A stretch of DNA of 64,000 bases from Henckelia pumila (Eukaryota > Streptophyta > Magnoliopsida > Lamiales > Gesneriaceae). The stretch is taken from the NCBI RefSeq assembly GCF_033568475.1, contig NC_133122.1:141181402-141245401 (forward strand). The letters run 5' to 3'. How positions within the stretch are numbered: the first letter of the stretch is position 1; each line of letters begins with the position of its first letter. Positions 13,501-25,459 of this stretch are shown here, piece after piece. The notes under the pieces were generated by a model. That model was given only the letters and a program-made list of their open reading frames with translations. It searched no databases and was not told the DNA's origin. Both the position numbers and the translations under genes were made by a program.

Positions 13501-14384
13501 AATCTGGATAATCCAATCCAATATTTCTTGTAAGCACATAAACACAACAATCATCACCAAGACACCTAACTCTACGGCAATGCAAGAACATAAGCATAAC
13601 CCAGACAAGTAAGAACACCGCAAGAAACAAACAAAACAACAGACAAATACGAACAGAAGAAAGAAGAACAAATGAAAACCAGTATCTAACCAAGTAGTGT
13701 ACGAAGGTAGACCCATCTTCACTCCTATCCAACCAGACGTGCTCGAACGGCTGATTCAGATTATTTACAATGATTTTGTACTCGTCTTGCGGCCTGGGTA
13801 TCGTGGGTATGTGAAATGGAATCTTAGGCTTCACCTTTTCTGCTACCTTCACTTCTTGACGCTTCACTCTGAATTCTTCCACATTGGCATCCAAACTCGA
13901 AAACATTTTCTTATTCTTCTTCCCATAAACCATCTGAAACCCACTTTCGGAATCATCATCAACAGCATTAACTTTCATCTTCCAGACACCACTCTCCTCT
14001 TCCTTCTTCCGCATCATCTTGAACTCATCCACTGACACATCAAACATTTCAAAAACATCATCATTCACATTTTCAAGCCAGTCGTTCGCCACATCGTCGT
14101 CCAATTCCGTCTTTTCATCAGGCGGGAACATAACCGCCTTTCCTAACAAATCTTCCGATGCCCCAATTTTCATCAAAAGATTTTTCGATTTCTCGCTGAT
14201 TTCTCTAACAGGGTTCTTGAATTCCGGAAAATTATTATAAAAATAAAAAATCCTTCTGCGAGGGTAAGATTCTCGATGAGCCGGAAAGCTTTCCGATTGA
14301 CGTCCGCAAGGAACCCCTCGTTGCCAGATTCCGCAGAGTCTCGGTTCTTCCTGGAGTTGGTTCGTCAGTTTGATCAATATCCAT
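4808..14384 (-). CDS. RRP6L2: RRP6-like 2 exosome 3'-5' exonuclease, copy A (reading frame interrupted)
   Basis: The exon set matches the clean copy at 33168-42739. The start ATG is at 14384 ([13 protein letters not shown]) and the stop is at 4808. The exonuclease core exons are intact, including [24 protein letters not shown] and [14 protein letters not shown]. Three coding homopolymer differences break the frame relative to copy B: an extra A near 14250 in exon 1, an extra T near 6234 in the acidic C-terminal exon, and an extra T near 5150 in the last exon. Substitutions also occur, for example Val for Ala after NDST in exon 2 and Thr for Ala in the SAAESEN stretch. Because copy B is open throughout, these breaks are more likely consensus errors than real inactivation. 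Confidence 0.88.
10381..10520. mobile_element. Small non-autonomous DNA transposon (MITE) in an RRP6L2 intron, copy A
   Basis: A ~140 bp insert has inverted ends: GAAATTTTCAGCTGCCCAA on the left, and on the right a sequence whose complement reads AGGACTTTTCAGCTGCTTAA. A second inner inverted pair (CCAACTCGTCC and GGACGAGGTGG) extends the stem. CTATATATA flanks both sides, which could be a 9-bp target duplication of Mutator type, but the flank is a simple AT repeat so this is weak. No coding capacity. Confidence 0.55.
10528..10575. repeat. (TAA)n microsatellite, copy A
   Basis: A run of TAA units is followed by its complement (ATT)n, giving a near-palindromic tract beside the MITE. Length and internal sequence differ from the copy B tract at 38888-38936. 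Confidence 0.85.
12817..12854. repeat. Compound (TA)n(GT)n microsatellite, copy A
   Basis: A TA run followed by a GT run, in the RRP6L2 intron downstream of exon 2. The TA part is shorter than in copy B. Confidence 0.85.
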
Positions 14385-17300
14385 GATTTGTTTCTTTTAT
14401 CCCCTCGAAACAACACACACTGAAATGGGAAGTTACAGAGAGGGACTAGGGTTTATGGGGTTTTTATCGTAACGCCCATTTTCAGTTCAGAGGTTTCAGG
14501 TACATAACAGAATGCAGACTGTACAACGCATGCATTTCTTGTTTTTTTTTTTTAATCATTTCTTCAACGGCGTGACAAGTGTACGGTCCCGATGGTGTCT
14601 CTGAATATTTGTAGAAAAAATCATAAAAAAATCCACGCAATTATATAATTAGTTTTAAGTTATGCTTTTAATTAACTAATTAAGCATGTTATTATGATTA
14701 AACATACGAAACAAAATCAAGATCACAACAAAGCTTATAATTAATTATTTTTCAAAAGGGAACAAATATTTCAGGCCCCAAAGCTAATTAAGATTTATAT
14801 GAAAAATCAAAAAGGCAAATTGTTAATTTTGATTCGTATATATATTGATATGTGATATTTTTGGTCTAGCATATTTTGGTGAATCAATTATAGTCTTGTA
14901 ACTTATATCCTAAACAATAAATTTAAATTAGTTCTTCTTTTTAAACTCGTGTAATTAATTGACTAATTTCATTATTATTTTTTGATAATTGTATTGTCAA
15001 GCATGCGTGTATGTTACAAAAGGTTTTTTTTAAAAACCATGAAGTTTAGCATAATATTAGTTATTTAATTACATAATTTAGACGAAGACTAAATCTGATT
15101 AATTGAAAAGGTAATTACAAGACTATAATTAATTCAATAAAAGACACCGAAATTAAAAAAAAAATTATTAAACACCAATATATATGACTAAAGTTGATAT
15201 TTTCCAACATCAAATGTTAAGAACAAGATTGAAGCCAAATCAAGATTAAAGTCATGAATTTTAATTATCAGAATATATTAATTGATTTATAATACATAAA
15301 ATCATTTTAATTGTTTCTTTATTATATAAAAAGGAACAAAAAAAATTAATGTAAAATCAATAAGAGACCATGATTCATTATCTGTTCAATGCTGATCTCA
15401 GATAAATAAAAAGAGATGTTCTTTAGAGAAGATCTCACGAATATTTATTTGTTTAATCTGTTTATACCGGTTAACTTTCCATATATATAAAGTTATACAT
15501 AAAATTTTTTAGCATAAAAAAAATACTTCTTAATAGATCTAAACAATTAAAAGATATATCTCACAAAATTAACACGTGAAACGATTTCATAAGAATTTTT
15601 GTGAAATAAAAATATATAACTACAGAGTACATACTACGTAAGATTAATGTATGATATTAATTTACATGTACTTTTTCATGTCTCAATTTTCTCCATGGGT
15701 GAAATTGAGATCAATTCTCCATAATTTTGTTATTGAAATTTCTTTATAAGTCTCCACATGCGAGCATTGAAACTGGGAAATAGGGGGAATATTGTACTGT
15801 ACATGGGGCCGTACATAATTTTGGTATATTTGATTGACATGGTCCATGTTTAAAATGGCATTAGGCTTAGATAAAAGCTGATAAAGTTCCATCCTTTATT
15901 CTTTATTGTTTTTGTTTCGAACACGAGAATTTTATTATATGTTTAAAATAGGCTGAAATATATTGAGGGCTGGGTGTGCCATAAAGTTTAGATAATTTAC
16001 ATTTATGATATATGAGTTATTTATATATGTTGAAAATATATTTCTCTCGTTCTATGAATAAAAGACATGATGTGTTTTCAACTGCCATAATAAAATCATG
16101 CTATTTCATTAGAGTTTAGAGAAAATAATCGAAGAAAGAGCTTTAGTATTAGATATATAATAATAATTGACATTATGCCCAAAAACACCAATTTTCATCC
16201 ATCGAATTCATACCCTACAATCCCACAATGTACAACTAGCTAGTCAACTTCTCGATAATTCAATCATGAATTTCTATAATGGAGTAGGAAAAAACCCTAC
16301 AAGAAATGAGGGGGAGGAATTGAGTGAGCAATACAAAAATAAAAAATAAAAAAAAATGAAGATTATGATGTCAAATTCTATAACATAATTGATATCAAGC
16401 ATCTTATATTAGCCATCACATAATTCACATTTAAATATGTGTTGTTTTAACAATATTTTCTCTGAACAAGGAGTAGAAAACAATGAGGGAACCGATAAAA
16501 GGGATAATAGTAAATTTCATTTTCAAAAAATGTAATTAAATCATCATCTGTTATTTATGTCTCGCTTCTAATTATCTCAAATCCCTATAACTATTTTATG
16601 TGCTTTTTATATTTGTTGGATCAAGTCATCAAACACTCTCTAATCACCGAAAATTGTAAAAGTTATTTTAGTTTTTGTGAATAAAATGTAAATAATGATT
16701 TAGAATTCCACAGAAGGAAAAAAGTGCAAAAGTGCCAAAGGCAAAATGACCAAGCAAATCAAGGCCACAATATGCCAAGGCAACCATATTTAAAGCCACC
16801 AAACCAAAAGCCATAAGCCCCAAATGCTTGTGAACACACTGAAAGCGAAAAGCTCCCTGTCCAAGACAAACGACCAGTTTATGTTTCCCAGTTTTTTCTT
16901 GGAAAAATATATTCAGTTTATATTAAAGAAAATTTACAAGAAGAATACAAATCTTGAAATCTAACAAATTTCTCTTCATGTCCAAATCCCACCATGTAAA
17001 ATAAGAAGATGTTGTGCATGGAGCTGATAATGAATGAATGCGTCCCCTACCCTTGAGAGAAGAATTAAAGGGTCAATGAATCTTTCTTTTCTTTACTTTC
17101 TTTTATGAATTTTGCTTTTCCTTTTGTTGTTCAGTGCAAACCCAAACATTGAGACTCCATTGAAGCTTCAAAAGTATTAATTAAATATCATTATGAGCAA
17201 ATGTCGGGGTATAAAATTTGGGAGAAAGACAAACATACCAAAGACATATAATGCAGATTTTTTTTTTTTTTGCTTAATGGTGGTTGAAATGTAGTTTACT

Positions 17301-17955
17301 TCAGATATTTGTCACTTCAATTGTCTTGATCTCTTGCTTGGTTAGAAGCCTCCAAACTTATAATATGAGAGAACTTGGAAGATTTTTTGCTTTGAAAATG
17401 AAAGAAAAATGGGGCATTGGGATATTTGTTCAAGTCTTGTGAAAGCACCCCCCCCCACAAACTTATTGTTGAAGTTTATGGTTGCTTCCCATTGAAGGGG
17501 GTGTCAGTAGGTTTGGATTATGGTGAGATATCACCTGATTTTTTGAAGCTATCTTGTTGGTGGGGTTATTTTTGTTGGTTGCTTCATTTGTGGGTAGTAA
17601 ATTAGTAATCCACTGATTGTCCACCCCTGTGGGAACAAAGGAATTTCTAAATTTTGAATTTATTTTTAATTTTTCCAAGACGTGTACATTTATCCAGAAA
17701 TCTGATCCAAGACAAATTGGTTTCTGTGGCCAAGAAAGGTTATCAGTCCTGAATCCATCCCCCACAATGAAGGAAATCATGAGAAACTTGTAAATATTTT
17801 TGGTGTCATAGCATTATCCTGTACAGCATTTGCCCCTAATTTCTCATGTTTAAGAATTCATATTGCTTGTTCGCCTTCATGACAAAAGCAGAGCAATTCA
17901 GGACTGAGAATCTTCAAAACTTTTAGAGTGGAAACGCAGTCGAATTCGACTGTTG
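14385..17955. other. Intergenic DNA between RRP6L2 and the receptor kinase, copy A
   Basis: AT-rich spacer between two divergent genes; it should hold both promoters. From about 16.7 kb rightward it carries the single-base insertions typical of copy A. The short hydrophobic frame seen at 44980-45213 in copy B is disrupted here (about 16670-16880). I see no other gene, tRNA or element in it. Confidence 0.55.
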
Positions 17956-20900
17956 ATGGCGGCGTAAATTCCAGAATGGAGAAACTTTAGTCCAAAATGC
18001 CCTTCCCAGTTCTGTTTCTCCTGATGATTTTCAGATCACATACACGGGAGCAGCTTGAATCATCCCAAATCCGAGCCCTTCTGTAAAGTTTCGACAACAT
18101 TTCCTTGGTTTCCTCCCACCCTTTTTTGTGAGAAAAGCTGGAATAAAAGGCCACAGATTTCTGTAACAGTGAACCATCGTTCGAATCTGTACATTGTTTG
18201 TATATGAAAGAGAACATAACTCAGTCTGCATATCGTGGAGAGAAACAGGGGCTCCTCGATTACCTGGAGAGAATTATCTTCTAATCGAATTCTTTTGTTA
18301 GCACACTTGCTAGGATTCAGGCTTGAAAGTCCTAAGATTGGTTTCCTCTTGGCTTATGGGGACCATTTCCCGGTGAATTCACTAATTTATCGTCCTTGGA
18401 ATTACTGAATCTTAACTTCAAAATTTCTTCCAAGGCAGCATATTCCCCAAGTGTATCATCAATCGACACGGCTTCAAAGTTTAAATTACTCGATAGCAAT
18501 AACCTCACTGGTCGGATGCCAGATGGGATAGGTTCGCTTTCATCTTTGGTTGGTTTTGAGAGGCGTGGAGGAGCAATTCTTTAAATGGAACTTTGCCAAC
18601 ATTCATTGGGGAACTTGGGGGACCTCAGAGTTTCTTGCATTGTCAAATAACAAATTTTTCTAGGTGAAGTACCGGATCTTAGTTGGGTTGACAAATCTTC
18701 AGGGGCTTGACTTGGGAAAACAATGCTGTCGGGCCTCGATTTCCTGACGGTTTTGCAAACAATATCGAGAGCATTGTGCTGAGGGACAACAAGTTCACTT
18801 TTGGGATTCCCAGAGAAAGTCCGATCTTATTATCAGCTCAAGATCTTGATCATTTCCCTCCAACAGGATTCGTCGGACCATTTTCCAGTGATCTTTGCTA
18901 TCTCTGCCACATCTCACCTATCTTGATTATAGACACTAGAACAAGTTCAAACAGGCATGCTTGTTTGAAAAACCTACCTTGCAGTGACGAACTTAGTTTT
19001 GTGAACTTTACAGCTAATCTGTTTACCTGAAAAAAAAAAAACTGGAAAATTGCCCAGATGCTTTTCTTGTCAGGATCAAGAAAAAGGGTTTGTGTTTGTA
19101 CGCCGAATAAAAAATATTTTTTTGGTTTGTCAACAGGAGAACAAACTCAGAACCCGAAGTTCTTTATGTAAGAATGAGGGCTTTAGCTGTTGGATATTTT
19201 AGCCTCATCACCGAAAGAGAAAAGCAAGCTTCCAAAGTTATTCTTGCTTTAGGGCATATCTGGATGGAGTTATTCGGGGCAGCCATTTTAGTCAGGATGC
19301 TACCTTTCTTGTCCGCAAGAAATGTTTCTTGGCCAAAGAGCGAAAAGGTAAAAATCTCCTCCTAGACCTTAAATCAGAAAATGTATCAGCTGTATACCTG
19401 CCTCAAAGTTGCTCAAAGATGCAAGTGAGATTTCTCTCCCTTTGTACATTCTTTTTTAGGTGGAAAGTTTTAATTGAATTTAATGAATTTTTATATGTTT
19501 TATTCCTCATAGGATACATAACTCAAGCCAATGAAAGTAGGAGCGGCTTGGCCTCCCTTCCTACCGGACGTTTTCACTGGACAGAGCTTGAGGAGGGAAC
19601 TAAAAATTTTGATACATCGACATTTTCCATGGGAGAAGGATCTCACGGTCAGGTACTTGCTGGCTGCTGCTTTTGGTTTCCGAATAAAATCAACGTTTAT
19701 GCAAAGCATACATAAACCAAATCTAAAAAATTCTCCAGGAGAGTTGGTTTTAAAAAATGTGCAATGAAAGAAATTAACATCTTTTTCAATTTCAAAATCC
19801 TTAAAATAATGCTTGGGCATCATTGGTGATGAGCTGCCTCTACATGGACTCAGATGTACAGAGGTCGACTAAGGGATGGCTCCAATGTGGCAATTCGATG
19901 CCTGAAATTGAAGAAAAGCCACAGCATGCTGTACTTAATGCATCATATTGAAATGATCTCAAAGTTAAGACATCACCATCTGGTTAGTGCTCTTGGGCAC
20001 TGCTTTGAGTATTACTTGGATGATTCAACGGTGAGCAGGGTTAATTCTTGTCATTTGAATATTGTGGCCCAACGGGACTCTAAAGAAGCTGGGATATCAG
20101 GTTGTAAACTAAAAGACGTAATTCTTGTGAGATTCATTTGTGTTTTTATGTTAAAAACTGCCACAGCTCATTGTCATTTCTGGCAGACGAGCGAGTTAGC
20201 CGAAAAGCTTACATTGGGTATCAACGAATAGCGGCTGCTACAGGGGTAGCAAAGGGCATCCAAGTTCCCCTTCACACAGGGAATTATGCCTGGTGTCCTT
20301 TTCCAATAATCTGAAAATAACAGGATGTTTTAACTCTGGATCAGAAACCTAGCTGCAAAAATCAGCAGCTACAACCTGCCATTGCTAGCAGAAAACACGG
20401 AAAAAGTATAAATACAATAGTTTTCCAAATTTGTTGTCTTCACTATCATCTGTTTGCAGAACCTGACCAGTCTCCTAAGAATTGCTTCGATTTCACAGGA
20501 TCGTCTCCAAAATTTCCTTGGTATCCAAAGGAGGCCAATGAATGCAAGGTTTGTTATTATGATTCATGAGTACATGTGGATGTAATAAACATTCAACAAA
20601 AAGTTATTAAGAAAATGCTTCTTCAGGAAAACAGTCTCTTCCCGTCTTCAATATATTACTATTGCCTATTATTAATTGATTCTCAGGGCAAAGCATCAAA
20701 ACAAGTTGGATATTTATGGACATTTGGAGTGATGCTACTAGGAAATCATCTCAGGGAAGCCCCATAATATTCCAGAAATGAAGTGGGTAGTTTCTAAAAA
20801 GATCAGGTACTCACTGAACTTAACTACATTTTTTCAGTTTTCATCCCAAAGCACCCAAATGATGCACAACAATTCATTTATTAATTACTGATACTTTTTT

Positions 20901-21216
20901 TTAACGTTAAGCAGTTTCCAAGCCAGCCATAGTAGCGGATGATACATCAAGACACAGCATCGGTTGATCCAAGAGATTAGAAACTTATGCATCGGGTGAA
21001 TCCATTGAAAAACAATGATGGAGCCTATGCTGTAGATGTTTGATAAAAAGGATCCAGCTGATAGACCTTCCATCGGAAGATGTACTTATGGAAATTTGCC
21101 TAATTTGCTTCTCAGGTTCAGGATGAATGCATGGAGGGGTGATTCCCAAAGCACGTGAGAGCTTCTCCAACTTCGCCTCTGAAATCTGCACGATATTAAA
21201 GCGCAGCATCATAATA
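17956..21216 (+). pseudogene. Inactive LRR receptor-like kinase, copy A (frame destroyed by many small insertions)
   Basis: This is the same gene as 46207-49252, but every exon carries extra single bases, for example in the LRR exon, where runs such as DSNNLTGRMPDGIGSLSSLV survive between frame breaks. The insertions spread evenly over exons, introns and flanks and favour base doubling. Decay under relaxed selection would not affect coding and non-coding DNA equally while leaving substitutions rare. I therefore read it as unpolished long-read consensus over a normal gene and use 'pseudogene' only to mark that no intact frame exists in this sequence. Confidence 0.7.
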
Positions 21217-21846
21217 ATAGATGTAGCAGGTGCTTCCTTCTGTTTCAGTTAAAAGCCTTGACCAACCAGAATTGTAATCTCTACTTTCTGTGCCAGATTT
21301 TTTTTATTTATAGAGGTTATAAACTGGTATGCCAAGTTATGGTGGTATCATTTTTACTTTTTCATGTTAGTGCATATGTTGATTGACAAAAAGATATGAT
21401 TTTGTTGAATCTCTCTTTTCGTAGAGATTGGCACATTCCCCATAAGAAAACACATCAACAACAAAAATTTCATGGTCATAACTCGTAATGCATCAAAAAA
21501 ATTATTAGCGAGATGTTGACGTACGGGCTGGATGATGTTCCCTAGTTCCATCTTCTAAGACTAAATTCTTGCAGTTCTCTTTGTTTGGTATTTCCAAAGA
21601 GCATTTTCATCTGGAAACACGTGCTTAGGATCAACATCGATGCATCTCACTCTTGCATTATGGTGGAAATCTTGTCACGTTTGATCGTGTCTCCTTGGCT
21701 TCCAAAGAGAATCAGGAAATGAAGAGCTCTTTCTTTTAGGTCTAATGAAGTTAGGCATGCAAACAGTCAAAGAAAGTTAAACTTACTTACAAATGTATTA
21801 TTTGAAACACAACAAAAGATTATGTCTGTGTCCGATTTGTAGATGT
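21217..21846. other. Tail-to-tail spacer between kinase and SUVR3, copy A
   Basis: Holds the two converging 3' UTRs. No coding signal. Copy B counterpart is 49253-49851. Confidence 0.6.
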
Positions 21847-22984
21847 TCAAGTGTGTTTCTGATGGAAGGAATCCAGTTACAAGATGAAGAAGTGTCACAA
21901 AAATACATCGTTGACCATTTGGCTCAAGACTAGAACTTCTTCCATAACTAAATGAAAGCTCTTCATTCTCCTGAAATTTTCTCTAGAAGCAAAGAAGCAA
22001 ACGCGAGACAACAGGAGACCCCGAAACTGCCGCACAATCACCGGTTCAAGATTTCCACCGTCGCACGAGGTAGTGATTTAATGAAACGTGGCAACCATTC
22101 CCGATTCTTGTTGTCATCAATGTTGATCCTAATGCTTACATTCCCAGATGGAAGAATGCTCCCTTGACAACCAACAGAGCCGGGGTCAAGCATCCATTCG
22201 ATGCAAGGTCCATCATATTTCTGCTGCGTTTCGTTGTCTAGATTCTTTGGTTAGAGATAAGTTCACCTTCAAGTTGAAGAAACACTAAAATCGAACTATC
22301 CTTCTAAACATCGGCCTATAAAATTAAGTAAAAAATATTAAAATTACCTGCAAATTCACACACAAATTTTCCCTCTCAGGATTCAACTCAGCCAGCACGC
22401 AATCCCCAACCTTTTCGAATCATCTTCAATTCACAATCTTCAATTCACGGAAATCCCTCCCTGAGTCGCCCTGTTTCCCACATGCCCAAGGTCACACATA
22501 CAACTTGGCCACACACCATGCATGGACAGATTATCACAAATCCCACCCTATACCCTCACATTCCGCAGTCAATTCCACCCCTCGACCCGGGAAAAGAAAC
22601 GGGTCGGGGACGGTGTCCTGCCCCTGACACATCTGCGATTCATTGTCGGAGCCCCCCACGGCTGACCTTGTAAGTCGGGCTTCAATCTGGAGAACCTGGC
22701 GTTGTGGGTGTAGAGGAAGTAAGGGTATGGTTGCGAATTCGCGCCCACAATGGGGTTGAGGAAAAGGGATTGGAAAATTCTCGAAGGTTCTGGAAGCATC
22801 CGAGGTTCTCCCTCGCCGTCACACTAGCTTCGCGATTTTGGTACAAGGGAATTACCAGGTGGTAAAAGAAATTGAAGCTAGTTTCGTTAGGGAGTAAGGT
22901 ACGGGAGGGAACACGGCGGGCGCACACTGGAAAAAATGCTTCGCCGGAGCTGTGAGCTCTCTTGTTGCTGTGTTGTTCCTCCAT
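21847..22984 (-). pseudogene. SUVR3: SUVR3-like SET-domain protein, copy A (frame destroyed by many small insertions)
   Basis: Same gene as 49852-50905, with the same start context (MEEQHSNKRAHSSGEAFF) and the same end. Numerous extra bases interrupt both exons and the intron alike. As for the neighbouring kinase copy, the pattern fits uncorrected sequence better than real gene death. Confidence 0.7.
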
Positions 22985-25359
22985 GGAATGGAATTGGGCA
23001 AATCAAATCATTTTAATTAATTATATTTTTACAATTACATATTATCACTCGATAGAATTGTCACCTTGCAAACACTAAGGTGGGTTTGCAGCGCCATCCA
23101 CTCCAAAAAAAAATAAAATAATAAAAACCTCTTGTAATTAATTAAAATTATCAGTTTCGTAAATTTTATATATTGATTTCACACTTATACCATTGTTTAT
23201 ACAAAATAATTAATATAGACAAAATTTCAACTAACTTTTCCATTTTAAAATTATATATATCACCATAAATTTATAATGTATAACTTTTTTTTTTTATATT
23301 TTCTTAAGCCTGCTTTTGAATTGATGGAGAAAATCTCAACTTAAATCAACTTAATTTATTTGGTAGAGGGAGCAAATTCCTTGTGTTTCAAATCCAAATT
23401 AACCGGGCTCTATCCCTACGCAACTTGTCCAACCTTTTGTAAAGGTTAAATTTGATATGACTCAAGGTCTATATGACTTTCTGATTTTTAAAAAAATTAC
23501 AAAAACCTATATCCCGTCTCAATTATATGGACTTGTTTTTTTTACAAACCATAAAATTAAGAAACATCATTTGGAAAAAAAAATTTAGTGATTATACGTT
23601 TCCAGGACTCGGAGGTATATAATATTTAAAACAAACCAAAAAAAAAAAAAAAACATGGTCTACATAAATATATAATCGATGACGGAAGTCGTAAGATTTT
23701 AGAAATTTAAACGTCATAAAAATTTAGAAGTGGTACAATGTAAAACCGCAATATAGCTTAAAATAATCAACCAAAAAACAATGCATAATGCAATTTGAAT
23801 GACCTAAAATAGGTGAACAATAGTATTTGACATCTTTTATTTCACATCAAGTTCACATATCTAAGTTTGCCTAATAAATTGAAATTGCTCTTGGATCGAT
23901 GAATTTTCCTAGAAACTGAACGATTAAGACTTTTATACGACCAACATCAATAATGGTTTCACAAATCATCATCTAAAACCACAAGGAAATGGATGAAGGA
24001 TCACATTTAGGTGTTAATGGAGTCTCCCAATAGACAAATCAAACAAACATGATCATTAGACTTTCACAGTTTCACTTGGCAAATTGTATAAAATCACAAG
24101 GTACCGTACGTATACACATAGATGTAGGCATATCGACAAGGATGGAACCAAGTTATATACAGCCCAAAAAACCCGATACGCGTAAAGCAAGATAAAGAAA
24201 ATGGGAACAAATAAATCACAAGATGAACACGAAACTCTCGTGAGATGGTTTCTCGGGTTCATTTTGTAAGACAAATATCCTATTTAGGTCATATGTATAC
24301 TTTTTGCGTCAAAAGTATTACCTTTTATTTGTAAATATGGGTAGATTGACATGTCTTGCTCACAAGAGACATACTCGAAGAGAAAACTGAATGAAATTTA
24401 TGTAGCCTTGTAGTTTGAAAGAATCAAAATCATTTCCAAAAGAAATTTTAGGATATCTTCATTGCCACCCTCGAGAGGTGTGTTCTAAATTAATGTGATC
24501 TATGGTTTAACTTACTGATTCAAATACCTAGTCAGCCACAGGCCTTGCTATTCGCATGAAAAAACAACAAATTCAAAATAGAATAAGTAAAACACGGGAA
24601 AATCCAAGGTGTTCGCTTTTACACGAAAGTCACAACACATCTAATGGAGGCATCACACAAAAGAAAAGGATGGTTTGTTAATTTGGTTCAGGGCTAAATT
24701 GTCAGGTAAGTTGGTTCATACCATGGGCTATGGAGTGAGTTGCAGCTCCACTTGTGGTCTGGAGACCGAAGCCTGTGCTCAATCCACAAGTAGTTGCAAC
24801 TTCGATACAGTTTATAGAACCAAACAATAAAAAAAGATGTGGTAATTCCGCAAATAAAATATAACATTTAGTTAGACCATCTAACAACTTTTGCTAGAGT
24901 ATGAAATGCACTATAGTCAATAAGCCACATAAGCTAAAATCATTCCAACATTTTGAAAAACATACATTTGAGAGATGTAACTTAATATAGGAAACTAAGT
25001 CCAGCAAAAACAGATAGATCTGAACATCTGGTCTGATTTTTAAAATTCTCTGCAAATTATCCATGTCTTTCATAATAAGGCCATGGGAGATGCAGAAAAC
25101 AAAGACAACGTCTTTGTGTATGCTACCATCAATCATAAATACCAGATACATATATTTGTGGACCTCACCACCTGCATTCGCTTGATCTCATATATGTCTA
25201 TGTTATCAGTACAATAGTTTATCTTAAAGAGTATAGTACTGAATGTCCCTACAAAGTCTAGCAGATCTTATCTTACAGGTCTACCATAAGACACATCCTA
25301 AATTATTCCATAAACCCCAAAAGCAGATATCCCAACAAAAGTTTTCATGTTTACTTCAA
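22985..25359. other. Intergenic DNA right of SUVR3 up to the gap, copy A
   Basis: Low-complexity AT-rich DNA in the first kilobase, then more ordinary sequence nearly identical to copy B. The noisy pattern fades at about 23.7 kb. It should hold the SUVR3 promoter. No supported gene; see 52602-52679 and 53179-53319 for weak exon-like frames in copy B. Confidence 0.5.
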
Positions 25360-25459
25360 NNNNNNNNNNNNNNNNNNNNNNNNNNNNNNNNNNNNNNNNN
25401 NNNNNNNNNNNNNNNNNNNNNNNNNNNNNNNNNNNNNNNNNNNNNNNNNNNNNNNNNNN
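25360..25459. other. Assembly gap of exactly 100 N
   Basis: The run of undetermined bases is exactly 100 long, the usual placeholder for a gap of unknown size. It coincides with the end of copy A, which ties the duplication to a contig join. Confidence 0.99.

Larger units (their letters stand above)
1..25359. repeat. Copy A of a ~25 kb direct duplication (probable allelic or overlapping contig end)
   Basis: The whole segment realigns in the same orientation to 28329-53241. The offset is about 28.36 kb through 14 kb and falls to 27.88 kb by 24 kb, because copy A carries extra bases between about 16.7 and 23.1 kb. Similarity continues through introns and intergenic DNA, including homopolymers and microsatellites. 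The segment ends abruptly at the N gap, in the middle of intergenic sequence. Outside the noisy block the differences are sparse substitutions and small indels. I read this as an unmerged haplotype or a missed contig overlap. A very recent tandem duplication would look similar and cannot be excluded from sequence alone. Confidence 0.95.

Noticed and set aside
13397-13680. Hydrophobic tail of the long minus-strand frame beginning in RRP6L2 exon 1 (also 41753-42046)
   Set aside because: It lies past a clear donor after STFVHYL and the next exon ([13 protein letters not shown]) continues the family sequence, so this is intron read-through.
21354-21551. Minus-strand frame of 65 codons downstream of the kinase
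   Set aside because: No family resemblance, low complexity, and not preserved in copy B.
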